Source: Argyresthia goedartella | Lineage: Eukaryota > Arthropoda > Insecta > Lepidoptera > Argyresthiidae | Assembly (NCBI GenBank): GCA_949825045.1 | Contig: OX463807.1 | Location: 12,549,501-12,613,500, forward strand | Length of the DNA stretch: 64,000 bases | Direction: 5' to 3' | Shown: positions 1-11,571 of the stretch, one piece after another | Position numbering within the stretch: the stretch's first letter is position 1 | How the letters are laid out: every line of letters starts with the position of its first letter | Position numbers and translations under genes: made by a program | Notes under the pieces: generated by a model | Databases searched by the model: none | What the model was told of the DNA's origin: nothing | What the model saw: only the letters and a program-made list of their open reading frames with translations

Positions 1-103
1 AACATCAGTCTAGTGAGTCGACAGCAGGCGGGGGCCTATCTCTGTATCGCTTCGAACGGAGTACCGCCCACCGTCAGTAAACGAGTCATGTTGACTGTGG
101 AAT
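1..103 (+). CDS. DIP/lachesin-like Ig adhesion protein, exon with end of Ig domain 2 (partial gene)
   Basis: This exon is open in frame 1 and encodes 34 residues plus one base. It contains the F-strand signature of an Ig domain, AYLCIASNG, followed by VPPTVSKR and LTVE. It ends at AAT|GTGAGT, a good 5' splice site, leaving phase 1. Joining it to the exon at 4884 gives the FPPV linker found between Ig2 and Ig3 of insect DIP/lachesin proteins. The upstream exons (signal peptide, Ig1, most of Ig2) lie outside the window. Known of the family: DIPs are neuronal surface Ig proteins that bind Dpr partners in synaptic matching. The assignment to DIP rather than a close IgLON/lachesin relative rests on the Ig2-Ig3 wording and is an inference. 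Confidence 0.85.
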
Positions 104-285
104 GTGAGTATTCAATCTACCTAGAGTAAGTTTTTGCGACAGTGGAGAGTTGCAGGAGGAGCCTGTCTGTGCGTCGTCTTTGGCATGCAGGCGCTCTGGA
201 CACGTAGGAATTCCAATTGAAGCAACTGTCAACTGTTCAAAGCGTTTGCCAGTTGCAGCAACAATAAGACCCAGTTTGGAAAATA

Positions 286-1491
286 TTAGGTCCTTACATA
301 TGAAACTGGCGTTTCGCCGTACTGGAAACTTTGATCTCAAATATCTCCTCTATGGTTAAGAATTCCAAATTCAAATTTATACAGCTATTTATTCATGTAT
401 TTGTGTTTCTTAAATTATTAATCATTTGTTTTTTCCTCAATTGTTTTTTTTTTCTTGCGTCACTCAGCTTACAAAATGGAAAACTTGAAATATCGCGTTA
501 TTTACGAGTATGAGTTCTACCGTGGCACCAGTGCTGCAGAAACGGCTCGAAGGATTAATGATGTGTATGGCGACGGTGCCGCAATAGAAAACACAGTGCG
601 TTTTTGGTTCCAACGTTTTCGTTCTGGAAATTTCGACCTGCAGAACAAGCCCCGTAGACGGCCGGATACCAAAGTTGATAATGAAGAATTGAAGGCTATT
701 GTGGAAGCGGATCCATCCAAACCACGTCCGAGTTAGCTGCAGGCTGCGGTGTTAGTGATAAAACTATTTTAATCCACTTGAAGCAAATTGGGAAGGTGAA
801 AAAGCTTGAAAGGAACCTCACGAACTGAGTGAAGCAAATCAACAAACGCGCGTTGACTGCTGCGTTGCATTACTCACCCGGCACAATAATGAAAGGATTT
901 TAAATCGAATCATTACCTGTGATGAAAAGTGGATCCTGTACGATAATCGGAAGCACTCTTCGCAATGGCTGAACCCTGCCGAACCAGCCAAACCATGCCC
1001 CAAGCGAAAATTGACTCCAAAAAAATTACTTGTGAATGTTTGGTGGACTAGTGCTGGTGTCGTTCACTATAGCTTTCTTAAATCTGGCCATACGATTGCG
1101 GCAGATGTCTATTGTCAGCAACTGAAAATCATGATGGAAAAGCTAGCAGCTAAACAACCGAGGCTGGTCAATCGCTCTAGGCCACTGCTGCTTCATGATA
1201 ACGCTAGACCATACACTGCACAACAGACGGCTACCATATTAGAGGAGCTTCAATTGGAATGTCTACTAAGACATCCACCGTACTCTCCGGACCTTGCTCC
1301 AACAGATTACATTTTATTGATTCCCGTCCGAATGTTTTTTTTAGTAAAGGGATCGAAGAACTACCTATGAGATGGCAAAAGTGTAGAGATAGCAATGGTA
1401 CATACTTTGATTAAATGAATGTATTATATTTAAAAAAAACGACTTTATGTTCCTCCCATGCAAAACGACAATTTCATATGTAAGGACCTAA
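286..1491 (+). mobile_element. Mariner transposon (DD34D class), complete ends but decayed
   Basis: The element has terminal inverted repeats starting TTAGGTCCTTACATATGAAA at 286 and ending with the reverse complement at 1491. Over the first 29 bases the two ends differ at only two positions. It is flanked by the TA dinucleotides expected of a mariner target duplication (284-285 and 1492-1493). The length, 1206 bp, is slightly short of a usual 1.3 kb mariner because the transposase gene has an internal deletion. It lies in intron 1 of the DIP-like gene in the same orientation. Confidence 0.93.
476..1414 (+). pseudogene. Mariner transposase, broken
   Basis: The N-terminal part (476-736) reads MENLKYRVIYEYEF and contains the HTH region and the WFQRFRSGNFDLQNKPRRRP segment typical of mariner transposases. 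The middle part carries the CDEKWILYD motif with the first catalytic Asp. The block from 1011 has VWWTSAGVVHYSF, HDNARPYTAQ (second Asp) and PPYSPDLAPTDY (third Asp). Reading frame is lost at about 734 (stop), again at about 828, and again near 1315-1345. After TDY about 30 codons normally present in the family are missing. One extra Leu codon in the ECLLRHPP segment makes the last spacing 35 rather than 34. The best match I know is the cecropia-like/Hsmar1-like group. It cannot encode an active enzyme. Confidence 0.92.
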
Positions 1492-1570
1492 TATTAACAG
1501 AAAATCCAAAGACGGTGACGGTCGTCTATGACTTGCTAAGTTGACTGAACTTGCAGGATTTTTTTGTCCC

Positions 1571-2459
1571 ACTAGTTCAATTGACTGAACTAGTGAGACT
1601 TCTTTCACATTAGTTCAGTTGCTTGTGTGTTGTGTTGAGTTACTAGTAATATTCGTAAAATGTTTTACTAAGTTGTACTTTAATTTATATAAAATTTAGA
1701 GTGTATACCTACTAAAAGATAATGGATTGCTAGAAGGTATTAATTGATAATGGAACTTCCAACAACTTTTTGCTTTCCTGGTATGTGTAACATCTTGTTG
1801 TTTATCGATAAGCACCCCATCACTGCCTTATTTATTTTATTAGAATTTGGGGGTAAAAACTTCCAAAGGCTCCTAGTAAATAAAAGGAAATAAAAGATTA
1901 TGATGGATCCCACTTTGCCTATTTTTGCTTTACATTTTCTATCTCAAGTTCGCTTAAGCCATTCATGATGTGTAAGAGAGGGACAAATATTGCGTACCTA
2001 TTCAGTTACTAAGTATGAAGGTTTTTCTATTAAACCTTAATAAAGCACGGGAAACTATATTCTCACCACATTTTCAACCTCATGGCTTGGTAAGATTCGA
2101 AAAAAAATGAAAATTTCTGCATGCTCGCGCCTTAAAAACCTTAAAAACGCGGTTAAAAACCTCCTAAGGAGATATTTGTATAAGATTTGGAAATGTTTTA
2201 CTAGTACATCTCTGCCTATACTTAATAATATATCCATATAACTTCTTACAACTTCCTGCTCTCCTAGTACTTAAGCAAAAATATGATTGATTTATTTATT
2301 TGTGAAAATATTAGCCGCAATATTTACAATATGAGCAAAGGGTCTTATATTATTAGTACCTTAGAGGTGAAGCCAGACAAAAACTTGTTATATTTTCAAC
2401 TGAAATAAGGAAAAAAAAAACCACTAGTTCAATCAACTGAACTGTTTCATTGAACTAGT
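1571..2459. repeat. AT-rich segment bounded by ACTAGTTCA inverted motifs
   Basis: At 1571-1594 the sequence forms a 9-bp inverted repeat (ACTAGTTCA / TGAACTAGT, 6-base loop). At 2423-2459 an 11-bp inverted repeat begins with the same word (ACTAGTTCAAT / ATTGAACTAGT). Further GTTGACTGAACT and TTAGTTCAGTTG words lie near 1540-1622. The paired motifs could be the ends of a non-autonomous element of about 0.9 kb, but no target duplication is clear and no coding sequence lies between them. Confidence 0.3.
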
Positions 2460-3686
2460 ATGCCCGCATCAAGATATTCTACGTTTGCGAAATTATTAGT
2501 ATTAATTATGTTTCTCAAAATTATATGAAATTGGTAAAAACCACTGTAGTAGCGAGTTGCTAATTGCTGCAACAGGTATCCAAAGATGATATTCGTGATA
2601 ACTAACTGATAACGCTTAGGTGATTTGGATTACGGTATCTCTTTTATTTAATTGTACTTCCTACGTAGTATTCAAAGTAATAAAATAAATAATATATTAT
2701 CATTTGAATTGCATGATTCTTTATTGCACAACAATAATTAATTCTACAAAGTAGGGCTTACTACATGACAATTAAATAATTAAAAACGAGCACAGGCTAT
2801 GAAAATCATTTTGGTGTTATGAATAACTACGAATGTAGTTGATTAATTCTCAATCCTAGGTTTTGTGGATGCTGGCAAAACCCATATTTATTATAGAGAA
2901 ATTCACTGCGACAATAGCGCCAATCTTCACGGTCCTGTGCCAATCGCAATGTTGCATTCCATTGTTGTATGTGTATAATTTAATTGCTCAAATATCGAAG
3001 GAAACTTGCAGCTTCAAACGCCAATTCTTGCAATAATGTTGCCTCTACCGTTTGATAGTGATGTTCTCATTAATTCTTAAGATATTGACAAACTGGATAA
3101 CGTAGTTAAAGTATTGCTTAGTGCTCCCCTAAGTACTTGAAAATACATCGCTACCCGCAAGGGTTGATCCAACTTTCATACAGACGAGATCTAGTCAGGG
3201 CAGGACAGAGCCGAATTCGTAAATCAAACACTCGAGCAACCAAATCTCTCGTAGTATGCACACAGCCCTTACATGAAAAATCTCTAGCCCAGTCCGAAGC
3301 TATGCCCTAGCATGAGATGTGGGGTAAATTTTCCCATGGCTAGCTAATTGTAATGGACAACGAACAAGAGTTGTCATGACGGGTGGCGCAAGCAATCATT
3401 GAAATTTCACATGGCTAGCACGTCGAGTATTGATCCCTTGGATCTGTGCTTGGCGACCCACTATCTCCCGTGCCCATGTTTTGTTTCATCTGCTCATTTC
3501 ATGTTAGAGATATTTATTCTAACATAATTTTTAGGTCAGTGCACCCGTAGGGAGCCACTTCTTTATCGAAATCCTGCGACCCTCTAAAAGAGGAGACCCA
3601 CCGGTTGAAAAACACTGCTTTACAATAAGTGTTTGTTAGAATATTTTTGAAATTAATGAGTTAATTACTGGTTTGTGCGTTTTATT

Positions 3687-3905
3687 AGGGTTCCGTACCT
3701 TAAAAATGGAAATCGGAACCGTTATAGGATCACTCGTGTGTCCGTCCTACCGTGTGTAAAAGTGTATTAAACGATCGAATTCTGGACCGATTCAGTTGAA
3801 ATTTGATACACTTATGTATATATGTAACCCAAAGACGGAAAAAATAATAATTAGGGGTGCACTTTTGAAGAGCAAATAAGAAAATTATGTAAAAATAGTT
3901 TTTCT
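3687..3905 (+). repeat. Dispersed lepidopteran repeat (AGGGTTCCGTACC type)
   Basis: It begins AGGGTTCCGTACCTTAAAAA and continues with GGAACCGTTATAGGATCACT and a GTCCGTCC segment, then a degenerate tail. A related copy begins at 52878 in this window. I recognise the opening words as a very common lepidopteran interspersed repeat of uncertain class. The right edge is a guess. Confidence 0.5.
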
Positions 3906-4592
3906 AAGTGTATTGTATGATATGTTTTTTACATTTATTTGAAAATTCACACGAGCTATCATTTAAAGCGACTGTAATTTTCATTTAAAAGTAATCTAGA
4001 TCTGTCAAAAAATACAAAATTGAGCTACAGTTTATTCCATTGTGTAAACTGTGTAAACTATAGTATAACATTCATATCCGTAGATGGATACATGTTTGTA
4101 AATTCTACATTATACATTTTATCGTATATCGTATAAGTAAATCGTATCGTATTTTCAATAGGTAAATAGTTTTCACAATTTATGGTACTATTAGCTATCG
4201 TAACATTTTAGTGATATCTTTATATTTTGAGATATCATAAAAATAATAATAGAATGAACTAGCATTCTTTACAACATCCCAATTTTTTATTATTAAAAAG
4301 TAGCAACATCAGATCTGACCTTTTCCTTCTTTATTTGAGCAACTAGGGTATAGGTATATTAAGCATCTCTTCACTTTACCTTTATCAATAAGTTACAACT
4401 TGTAGATACTTGAAACTGAAACAAAGACAATCCTGTTTCAGCCAATAATGTTTCTCCTTTCCGTTAAGTTTAAATTGGTTTTGTGTAATTATATGCCAGG
4501 GTCACGAACATTTTGACCTATAGAAGAAACTAAAGACTTCTTGGACATGAATGTATTTTAATCAATAGCCGCTTTTTAAGTTCCTACGGTCA

Positions 4593-4681
4593 CGGCACGT
4601 ACACGGCGAACAAGATAAAAGTCTCCTTGTTTTCTTAGGAACGGCAGATTGATGCATTCTTAATTTTCCGTGGACGTGCCG
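4593..4681. repeat. Short foldback (inverted repeat)
   Basis: CGGCACGTACACGG at 4593-4606 pairs with CCGTGGACGTGCCG at 4668-4681 with one mismatch, leaving a loop of about 60 bases. It lies in intron 1 about 200 bp upstream of the Ig3 exon. It looks like a small MITE or foldback remnant. Confidence 0.4.
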
Positions 4682-4883
4682 TTTCTGACAGAAGCTTACA
4701 ACGTGTTATTAGGGTCTTTTCGATATGAATAGATAGATAAAAAACATAGCATCGTGCCACTTTCACACCCGGAGAGGCAGAGGCATAATTGTGCCCATTT
4801 TTTGTAATTTATTCATAACTACATTTTGCGTGGCAGGGGGCCAGCCCGTATCCTATATCTAATAAGGTTTTCTTTCTCCCTAG

Positions 4884-5021
4884 TCCCGCCAGTAATTACG
4901 ATAAGAAACCAGCTGGTCGGCGCGGCTCTGGGCTCGGACCTGGTTCTGGAGTGTGAGACTGTCGCGTACCCGAAGCCGGTCAGCTATTGGAGCCGCGAGG
5001 CTGGGGAGATGATGCCAGTTG
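4884..5021 (+). CDS. DIP-like gene exon, first half of Ig domain 3
   Basis: The exon follows TTTCTTTCTCCCTAG and ends before GTAAGT. It takes two bases to complete the split codon from exon 1 and leaves one base, so it is symmetric (phase 1-1). It encodes FPPVITIRNQLVGAALGSD, the B-strand Cys in LVLECETVAYPKP, the core Trp in VSYWSR, and GEMMPV. The 138-nt length and wording match the third Ig domain of insect DIPs. Its partner Cys is in the exon at 16864, 11.8 kb downstream. Confidence 0.92.
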
Positions 5022-5699
5022 GTAAGTTGAGCGTGGCCTCTGGAGTCTTAATACCAGATTCTAGTTAACAAACATAACAGTGTGGCAGAGTTCAGGTAAG
5101 CTAGAGGCGTAAGCCAGAGGCGTATTCACCCAAACTAACCAATCTAACGCTTCCTCTTGTCGTTGCTTTAACGAAACCGCTTGAGCATACACCTATTTAA
5201 ACTCGCTCTGCAATATTTGCCAACAACTTACGTGTAAACATTTAATTAAATTCAAAATTGTACACCATTCTATAGTGATTCCCAGTGGCTTCAAAACTGT
5301 GATATTCCCAAGTGCTAATTGTCAGTGGCCACCTCAGAAACATCTTCGAAAGATCCGAAAATCCTCTGAGTAACCGTCGTAAAACAGCTGAGCAAGTTCA
5401 TCGCTCGCTGTTGCCGTGCGCGGTCAGTGACCTTGTTTCTCTCGCCCGTTCTTGCGCCGTACAGCGCCGCGCAGCTGCCTCTTTCTCGCACGCCTGCGAA
5501 TCACGGAGCTTGAGTCACGCGACTGCGTCATCAGTATAGGAGCGCGACCATCTCTCAGCGCTGATACCTGTTCGTGAGTAACTAACTTATAAATAAAATA
5601 AACTTCGACGGCGATGTATGCGTAACACCCACGCCCCTTGCGCCAGAGACCCAGGCTCGAATTTCAGCCGCGAAGTTTTGAAAATAGCATTTTGTTACA

Positions 5700-6965
5700 A
5701 TGGAGGCAAATGAGTAAAATGATATTTCCTTCAATTTCGTCAATACACAAAGGAGGAATAACATACAAGCTAGATCTACACAGGACTTATCTGCTGGAAA
5801 TACGTTTCTCAACTCAACACTTCTAAATAACTCGATCAGTAATAGCTTACCTAACTTGTCAATCAGCGATACATCACATACACTAGAGCTGAAAAACCAA
5901 GTGCAGCAGTTACGCAGAGATTTAGACAGTGCAAATGAGGAAATTTCAAGCCTTGTAATGGAGCTCTCTAACTTTAAAAGTGAAAGTGTTAAACTCAAAA
6001 AGACGATCGAGAACTTTAAGAAAGTTACCAGTACAGGCCTACTAAATGGAAGCACAAAAACAAGAAGGAGGTTCTCAATGCCATTTCCATTTAAACCAAC
6101 CTACAGAACTAGAAATAAACCAATCCAACTGAGTTTAACACGTGGCCTTAACAGAAAATACACACAGTCTGTCTGTAATGTATTGGAAAAATCATTCGAA
6201 GAGCTGACAAAGAAGCAAGTAAATGAAATTGAAACACAAGAAAAGATATTTTTTAGTACAAAGACATCAGCGAAAATAGAAACAAATAACATCACTAAAC
6301 CGGCAAAGGGAAAGATTCTTATTTTAGCGGACCAACAAGGACGAAATCTTCGGGATCTACTGCAGGAACTGGTTGGGCAAAACTACCTAGTTACCTGCTT
6401 TAGTAAACCAGGTGCAACACTGGAAGATGTTCTAAAATCAGAAAGAGAAGAAGTTCTAAAGATGACCGAAGAAGACTACGTCATTCTGCTGGGAGGAACA
6501 AATGACACAAATCCATACAGATTCCAATTTGGACTTCAATGCTGGATAAATGCGGCAAAAAAAACGAACATCATCACCTGTGAAATTCCACACAATAGGT
6601 ACTTGAGCACTAGGAAGTTAAATTATGAAATGAGGTTTATAAGTAGCCAACACGAAAATATGTCATTCATCTATATGAATTATCACCAATTTAGGGCAAG
6701 CCATAAAATGTTAAATTTAAAATTGTGCCGATCAATATTAAGTGAAATTCTAAGTGTAGGATCCAAAATAAAAATGACAAAATGTAATTCAAATGTAAAA
6801 TGTCACACAAAGTCAGAACAATCAACGCAAACTGATTTTACAGATGCAAACGTGAATGAGATAATAGAAAGATGTAATAATAACATAAATGATAAAACTG
6901 ATAATGGAAAGGTCATAAATGTTGACAATAATAATTTTGGTAAAAAGGATTTTTTTCGTGTATAA
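5700..6965 (+). pseudogene. LINE 1 ORF1: coiled coil plus SGNH-hydrolase-like domain, one early stop
   Basis: The natural start is probably the ATG at 5700 (MEANE), which is followed by an in-frame TAA at 5715-5717. The frame is otherwise open to 6965. From about 5856 it encodes a coiled coil (LELKNQVQQLRRDLDSANEE), a basic segment, and then a domain beginning ILILADQQGRNLRDLL with the block LLGGTNDTN. That is the block I / block III layout of SGNH esterases found in CR1-type ORF1 proteins. The usual catalytic Ser of the GDS motif is not present (ADQQ). A C-terminal SHKMLN segment may be the His block. Known role of such ORF1 proteins: RNA binding in the retrotransposition particle. Whether the TAA is a mutation or initiation occurs downstream is not decidable here. 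Confidence 0.75.
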
Positions 6966-6978
6966 TAGTATATATGTG

Positions 6979-9814
6979 ATGCATCAAAATATAAATGGGT
7001 TAATCACAAAATCGGATGAACTAATGGCTCATCTTGAAGAATTAAAAACTAACGGGAAGGATATTGATGTAATCTGTGCAACAGAACATAACATGTTAGA
7101 AAGCGATTGGAACCTACTAAACATCCCAAACTTCACACTAGCGTCTTGTTTTAATAGGAACAAACGTAATGGTGGAGCATGCATTTTACTGAAAAACATT
7201 CATAGTTTTAGAGAAATGATAGAAATAAAAAAGTATAACGTGCCAAATGTCTTTGAGTGCAGTGGTATCGAAATAACCGAGCATAAAATTATTGTCATAT
7301 GCATCTATAGAGTCCCTTTATACGATAACAAAACTTTTGAAATATTTTTTTGTTCCCTCAATGACATGCTTCACGATTTTCTATATGATAAGAACTTCAA
7401 ACTTATACTATGCGGAGATTTTAATAATGACCTACTTAAAAGATCAAATAACAGTTTACGATTCGAACACTTAACAATGAGCTATAACTTAAAAATAGAA
7501 ATCAAACAACTGACAAGACCCGCGAGCGGCACTTGTCTTGACAACATAGTCCACAATATACGAGGATGCACAAGTGAGGTCATAGAATTTGGTTTATCAG
7601 ACCACTCCGCGCAAATCTTACAGTGCCCAGTGAAAAAATGTTATGTCCTGAAACACTGGTACATCAAAAAACGTGACTACAGCCCAGAAAACATGAAAAA
7701 GTTTGCGGAACATCTGAACTCTTTGTCTTTTGACGAAGTTTATAAATCGGAAGACCCAAAATATGCATTTACGAGTTTTTATGATATGTTCATTTTGCTC
7801 TATAAATTATGTTTCCCAGTAACAAAAGTAAAAATATCTTTATTACGTAAGCAAAACTGGATATCTAAGGGAATTAGACTATGTTGTAAGAAAAAACGAG
7901 AATTACTGTGGCAATATAGAAGATGTCGTAATGAAGAAAATAAACACAAATTTAAAGCTTATGCAAAACGATTAAAAAATGTAATTTATCTAACACAAAG
8001 ATCGCAAAATACCTATAGAATAAATATGGCAGAAAATAAATGCAAAGAAACGTGGAATATTATAAAAAAAATCCCAAATAAACACACCAAAAGAATACAT
8101 TGAAAAAATTGTTAAAGATGGTATAGCGATAACGGAACCAACGGACATTGCAGAATCATTTAATAACTTTTTTATTGACCTTACAAATGACTTATCAAAT
8201 AATTCTATTAATAATTCAAATTTGACATCTAATATAAATAATAATTGTAAATCTATATTTTTGAATCCAGTGACACCTTTTGACATCTCTCAAACAATTA
8301 AATCATTAAAAAATACAAATAGCGCAGGATACGATAAGATAAACACTAAGGTCATTAAGTATGTAGTAATTATAGTTTCTCCAATTCTATGCCATATAAT
8401 TAATAAATGTATGGAGTACGGTAAATTTCCAAGGGAATTAAAAATCGGAGTAGTGAAACCCCTGTTTAAAAAACAAGACAAACAAAATATGAATAATTAT
8501 AGACCTGTTACACTAATCCCAGTTATCGCAAAAATTTTCGAAAAGGTTATATATCGGAATATATATACTTACTTCGAAATAAATAATCTGTTTGCTCCAG
8601 AACAAAAAGGGTTTAGAAACAATAAAACAATAAACATGGCAATTTATGATTTTCTTGCAAACATATTAGCAAATGTTGATAAAAGGAATCCCGTGGTAAC
8701 CATTTTTATGGACATGACTAAAGCCTTTGATTTTGTGAGCCACGACATTCTTTTGAATAAACTTCTTAAATACGGCATAAGAGGTAACGCAATAGATCTT
8801 GTAAAATCTTACCTAGAAAAACGGCAACAAATAACACAAATAAACAAAATATGCATAAAATCTAAAACTGAACAGGATTACGTCTCAGACCCGAGAGAAT
8901 TAAAGCGCGGTGTACCTCAAGGTAGTGTCATGGGGCCGTTACTATTTTTAGCATACATAAATGACTTACCGAAAGTTGTTCATCATCCAATGGTGCTATT
9001 TGCGGATGATAGTACGGTAATTATTTCTTGCGAGGACCCAAATGACTTTGAAAATGAAATCAATACTACTCTTCATACAATTATTCAATGGCTTGACAGT
9101 AATAATCTAGTTATAAATATTGACAAAACTAAAATAATGAACTTTCAAAATAATCAAAATACTACTAATAATATGGACATTAACCACAATGGCAAAAAAA
9201 TTTAACAAACAGAGGTCACAAAATTTTTAGGAATAGACATTGATAGCAATCTTCAATGGAAAACACAAATTGAAACCACATGTAAAAAGCTACATAAATT
9301 TTCATATGCTTTGTACAAGTTTTCGAAAACGGTCGCTAAGGATGCAGTATTATTAGCTTACAATGGATACGTAGACTCCATTCTGCGATTAGGAATAATG
9401 TTCTGGGGTAACGTGGTAGGAAAAGAAAAAGTCCTCGTAGCTCAAAAAAGGTGTGTAAGGTCTATATGTGGCTTACGTCGCAGAGATAGTTGTAAGCCTC
9501 ATTTTAAGAGGCTAAATATTTTGACGTTTCCATCATTATATATTTACGAGGTAGCTAGTTTTGTCAAAACAAATTCTAATCTATTTGATAATTATTTAAG
9601 TAAACGTCATAAATCTAAAATTCATATGCCACAACATAATACTGCTTTATTTAAAAATAATATCTATGGCATGGCGCCTATTGTTTATAACAAGCTACCA
9701 GATACTGTGCGCAATATAGAACATGTAATACTATTTAGGAAGGAATTGAGAAAATTACTTATCAATAAGACATATTATACAATAAATGAATACATAAATG
9801 ATCCAACAATATAA
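6979..9814 (+). pseudogene. LINE 1 ORF2: endonuclease and reverse transcriptase, one frameshift and one stop
   Basis: The ORF starts at the ATG in MHQNINGLITKSDEL, 14 bases after the ORF1 stop. The endonuclease shows ATEHNM, LCGDFNNDLL and GLSDHSAQ, the expected Glu, Asp-Asn and Asp-His motifs. A frame change occurs between about 8050 and 8105. The RT then follows in another frame with FMDMTKAFDFVSHD, GVPQGSVMGPLLFLAYINDL and the catalytic LFADDST (FADD at 8999-9010). An in-frame TAA at 9203-9205 interrupts the segment before TKFLGIDIDSNLQW. The thumb and C-terminal region continue to 9814. With two lesions the copy is presumably inactive, but the protein is otherwise complete. Confidence 0.9.
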
Positions 9815-11571
9815 TAATGATAATAAATATACATGTAATCATAGGTAGGTACTGACTTATACTTAATTCAAAATACAGGGATGATTTGTCATAGAAAATG
9901 ATTTAATGATGTTGCATGCACTTTATTCTTACTATAAAATATTTGTATGCCTTACGGCGAAACATAGCGATCTTCACCGACTGTAACAACCTAAACCTAT
10001 GTTTGACAAATAAAATATTTGATTTGATTTGATTTGATTTGCTATAGAGAGTCAATCTACAGCAACGACAAGAGCTTACGAATTTCATGTTTAGTTCCAT
10101 AGTTACATTTGACGCATGCATGCACCCACAGAAAGAATTTCGTATATCTGAGCATGTACCTAGATAACATCTGTTTTTCAGCCATTTGGCGAAAAAAATA
10201 CTGTCACTTTGACACATGGCGCGTCCATACTGGACGAGCGGTGACTAGGAGCCGCGGCAAGCGCGAATTACTTTAGTATCTGGTGTATTTATCCTTTCGA
10301 TACTTGCCTGATTGCGTTAGCTAGTAGATATGGGATGTTAAGCAGCGATGAATAAAAGCACGATCGTCGATGTTAGCACAGTGAAGCACACACGATATAG
10401 TCAATTAAGTGGAGCAGCCGCACTAGTGAGGATACCGTAAGATGTAGGTAAAGCGCAGTCTTATAAAATAAGTATATCAAGAATTAGGAAACTTTTGGTT
10501 CCATTCGCCACATTCGTCCAGTGTGGATCGGCCTCACAACACAGTATTGTCAATACGCGAAAACTAATTGGTATCCATCGAAGTTTCGAGAAAAAAATAT
10601 GTTTAGTACGTCGTTGTTTTTATAAATTATTTTCATGGACAAGTTATACAATATTATGTCTTGGGAATAGATATTATTATGGTTTTTAGTGATATGAGTC
10701 TTTTATTTATGGTTAAAATATACTACTTATCGAATCCAATAAGATATTTTACAACGGTACTACTGCCGCATTTTTTTTTCTGGCAGCTAATGACAAAACA
10801 GAGTTTAGACAAACTTATTTTCTCTATTTACACGTTTTGTCACACTGTAAATATTCAAATGCAAAAAAAACTCTTGCAAAGACCGTTAATTAGAGAAAGC
10901 TCCAGTTGAGACTTTGAGAGTACAGTTGAGTGGCAACCGCAAACGTAGCTAGCTGTGTAGCAAACAAGTGGCTGTTAGATTGTTCTGTACATAGCCAATG
11001 GTAAATCTTGATTGCTATGTTACTGTGGTAGTAAGTAGCATGCGTTGTATTATAGATTTTGATTAATCTATATTGATCTAAGTTGATGTGAGATAACAGC
11101 GGAATTTAAAATATATTTTGTTTCGATATCAAACACAACAGAAAACTGCAATAAGTAATAAAATACAAATGAACATCGACGTCGACAAACTTTAGTCGTG
11201 GGAAATCAAAAAGTGGATGAAAATAAGGGGTGACATAGCAATGGGTAAAAGTGGTGCCTATTTTTTCGGCCATCAACCAAGCCACAAAACATAGCATGAA
11301 ATGTATGTATGTGTTGCGATCAACTCAATAAATCCGGTTAGTATACGTAATTACCGGTAAGTATTCATACCAACCATTGATTTTGGTGAACGTAAAAAGA
11401 TTAGCTAAAATAATTCCGATTAACTACTTTAACCGGTTATTAGTACTCACCAAGAGGGTTTTGTGACAGTAATAAGACACCCTTATTTTATTAAACAAAT
11501 ATGGTTTATTAAAGATAAAATAAAACGAATAGTTATATTCTTCTTAATATTGCCTGTCTATAATGCTATTG

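Larger units (their letters stand above)
104..4883 (+). other. Intron 1 of the DIP-like gene (phase 1)
   Basis: It runs from GTGAGT at 104 to a pyrimidine-rich acceptor ending CCCTAG at 4883. It contains a decayed mariner (286-1491), a stretch bounded by ACTAGTTCA inverted motifs (1571-2459), a common lepidopteran repeat near 3687-3905 and a small foldback at 4593-4681. The remaining sequence is AT-rich with no coding pattern I can support. Confidence 0.8.
5276..10036 (+). mobile_element. CR1-group-like non-LTR retrotransposon, near full length (LINE 1)
   Basis: The element has a 5' UTR, an ORF1 with coiled coil and SGNH-type domain, an ORF2 with AP-endonuclease and reverse transcriptase, and a 3' end of TTTGAT-type pentamer repeats at about 10013-10036. 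The word CTATAG occurs just before the proposed 5' end (5270-5275) and just after the tail (10037-10042), giving a candidate target duplication and a length of about 4.76 kb. The 5' UTR (5276-5699) is more GC-rich than its surroundings, as expected for an internal promoter. The 5' end is inferred from the candidate duplication. The clade (CR1 group versus a close Jockey relative) is uncertain. Confidence 0.8.

Noticed and set aside
5312..5539. 75-codon plus-strand open frame before LINE 1 ORF1
   Set aside because: It falls in the GC-rich LINE 5' UTR, and its composition is Arg/Ser/Ala-rich without any motif.
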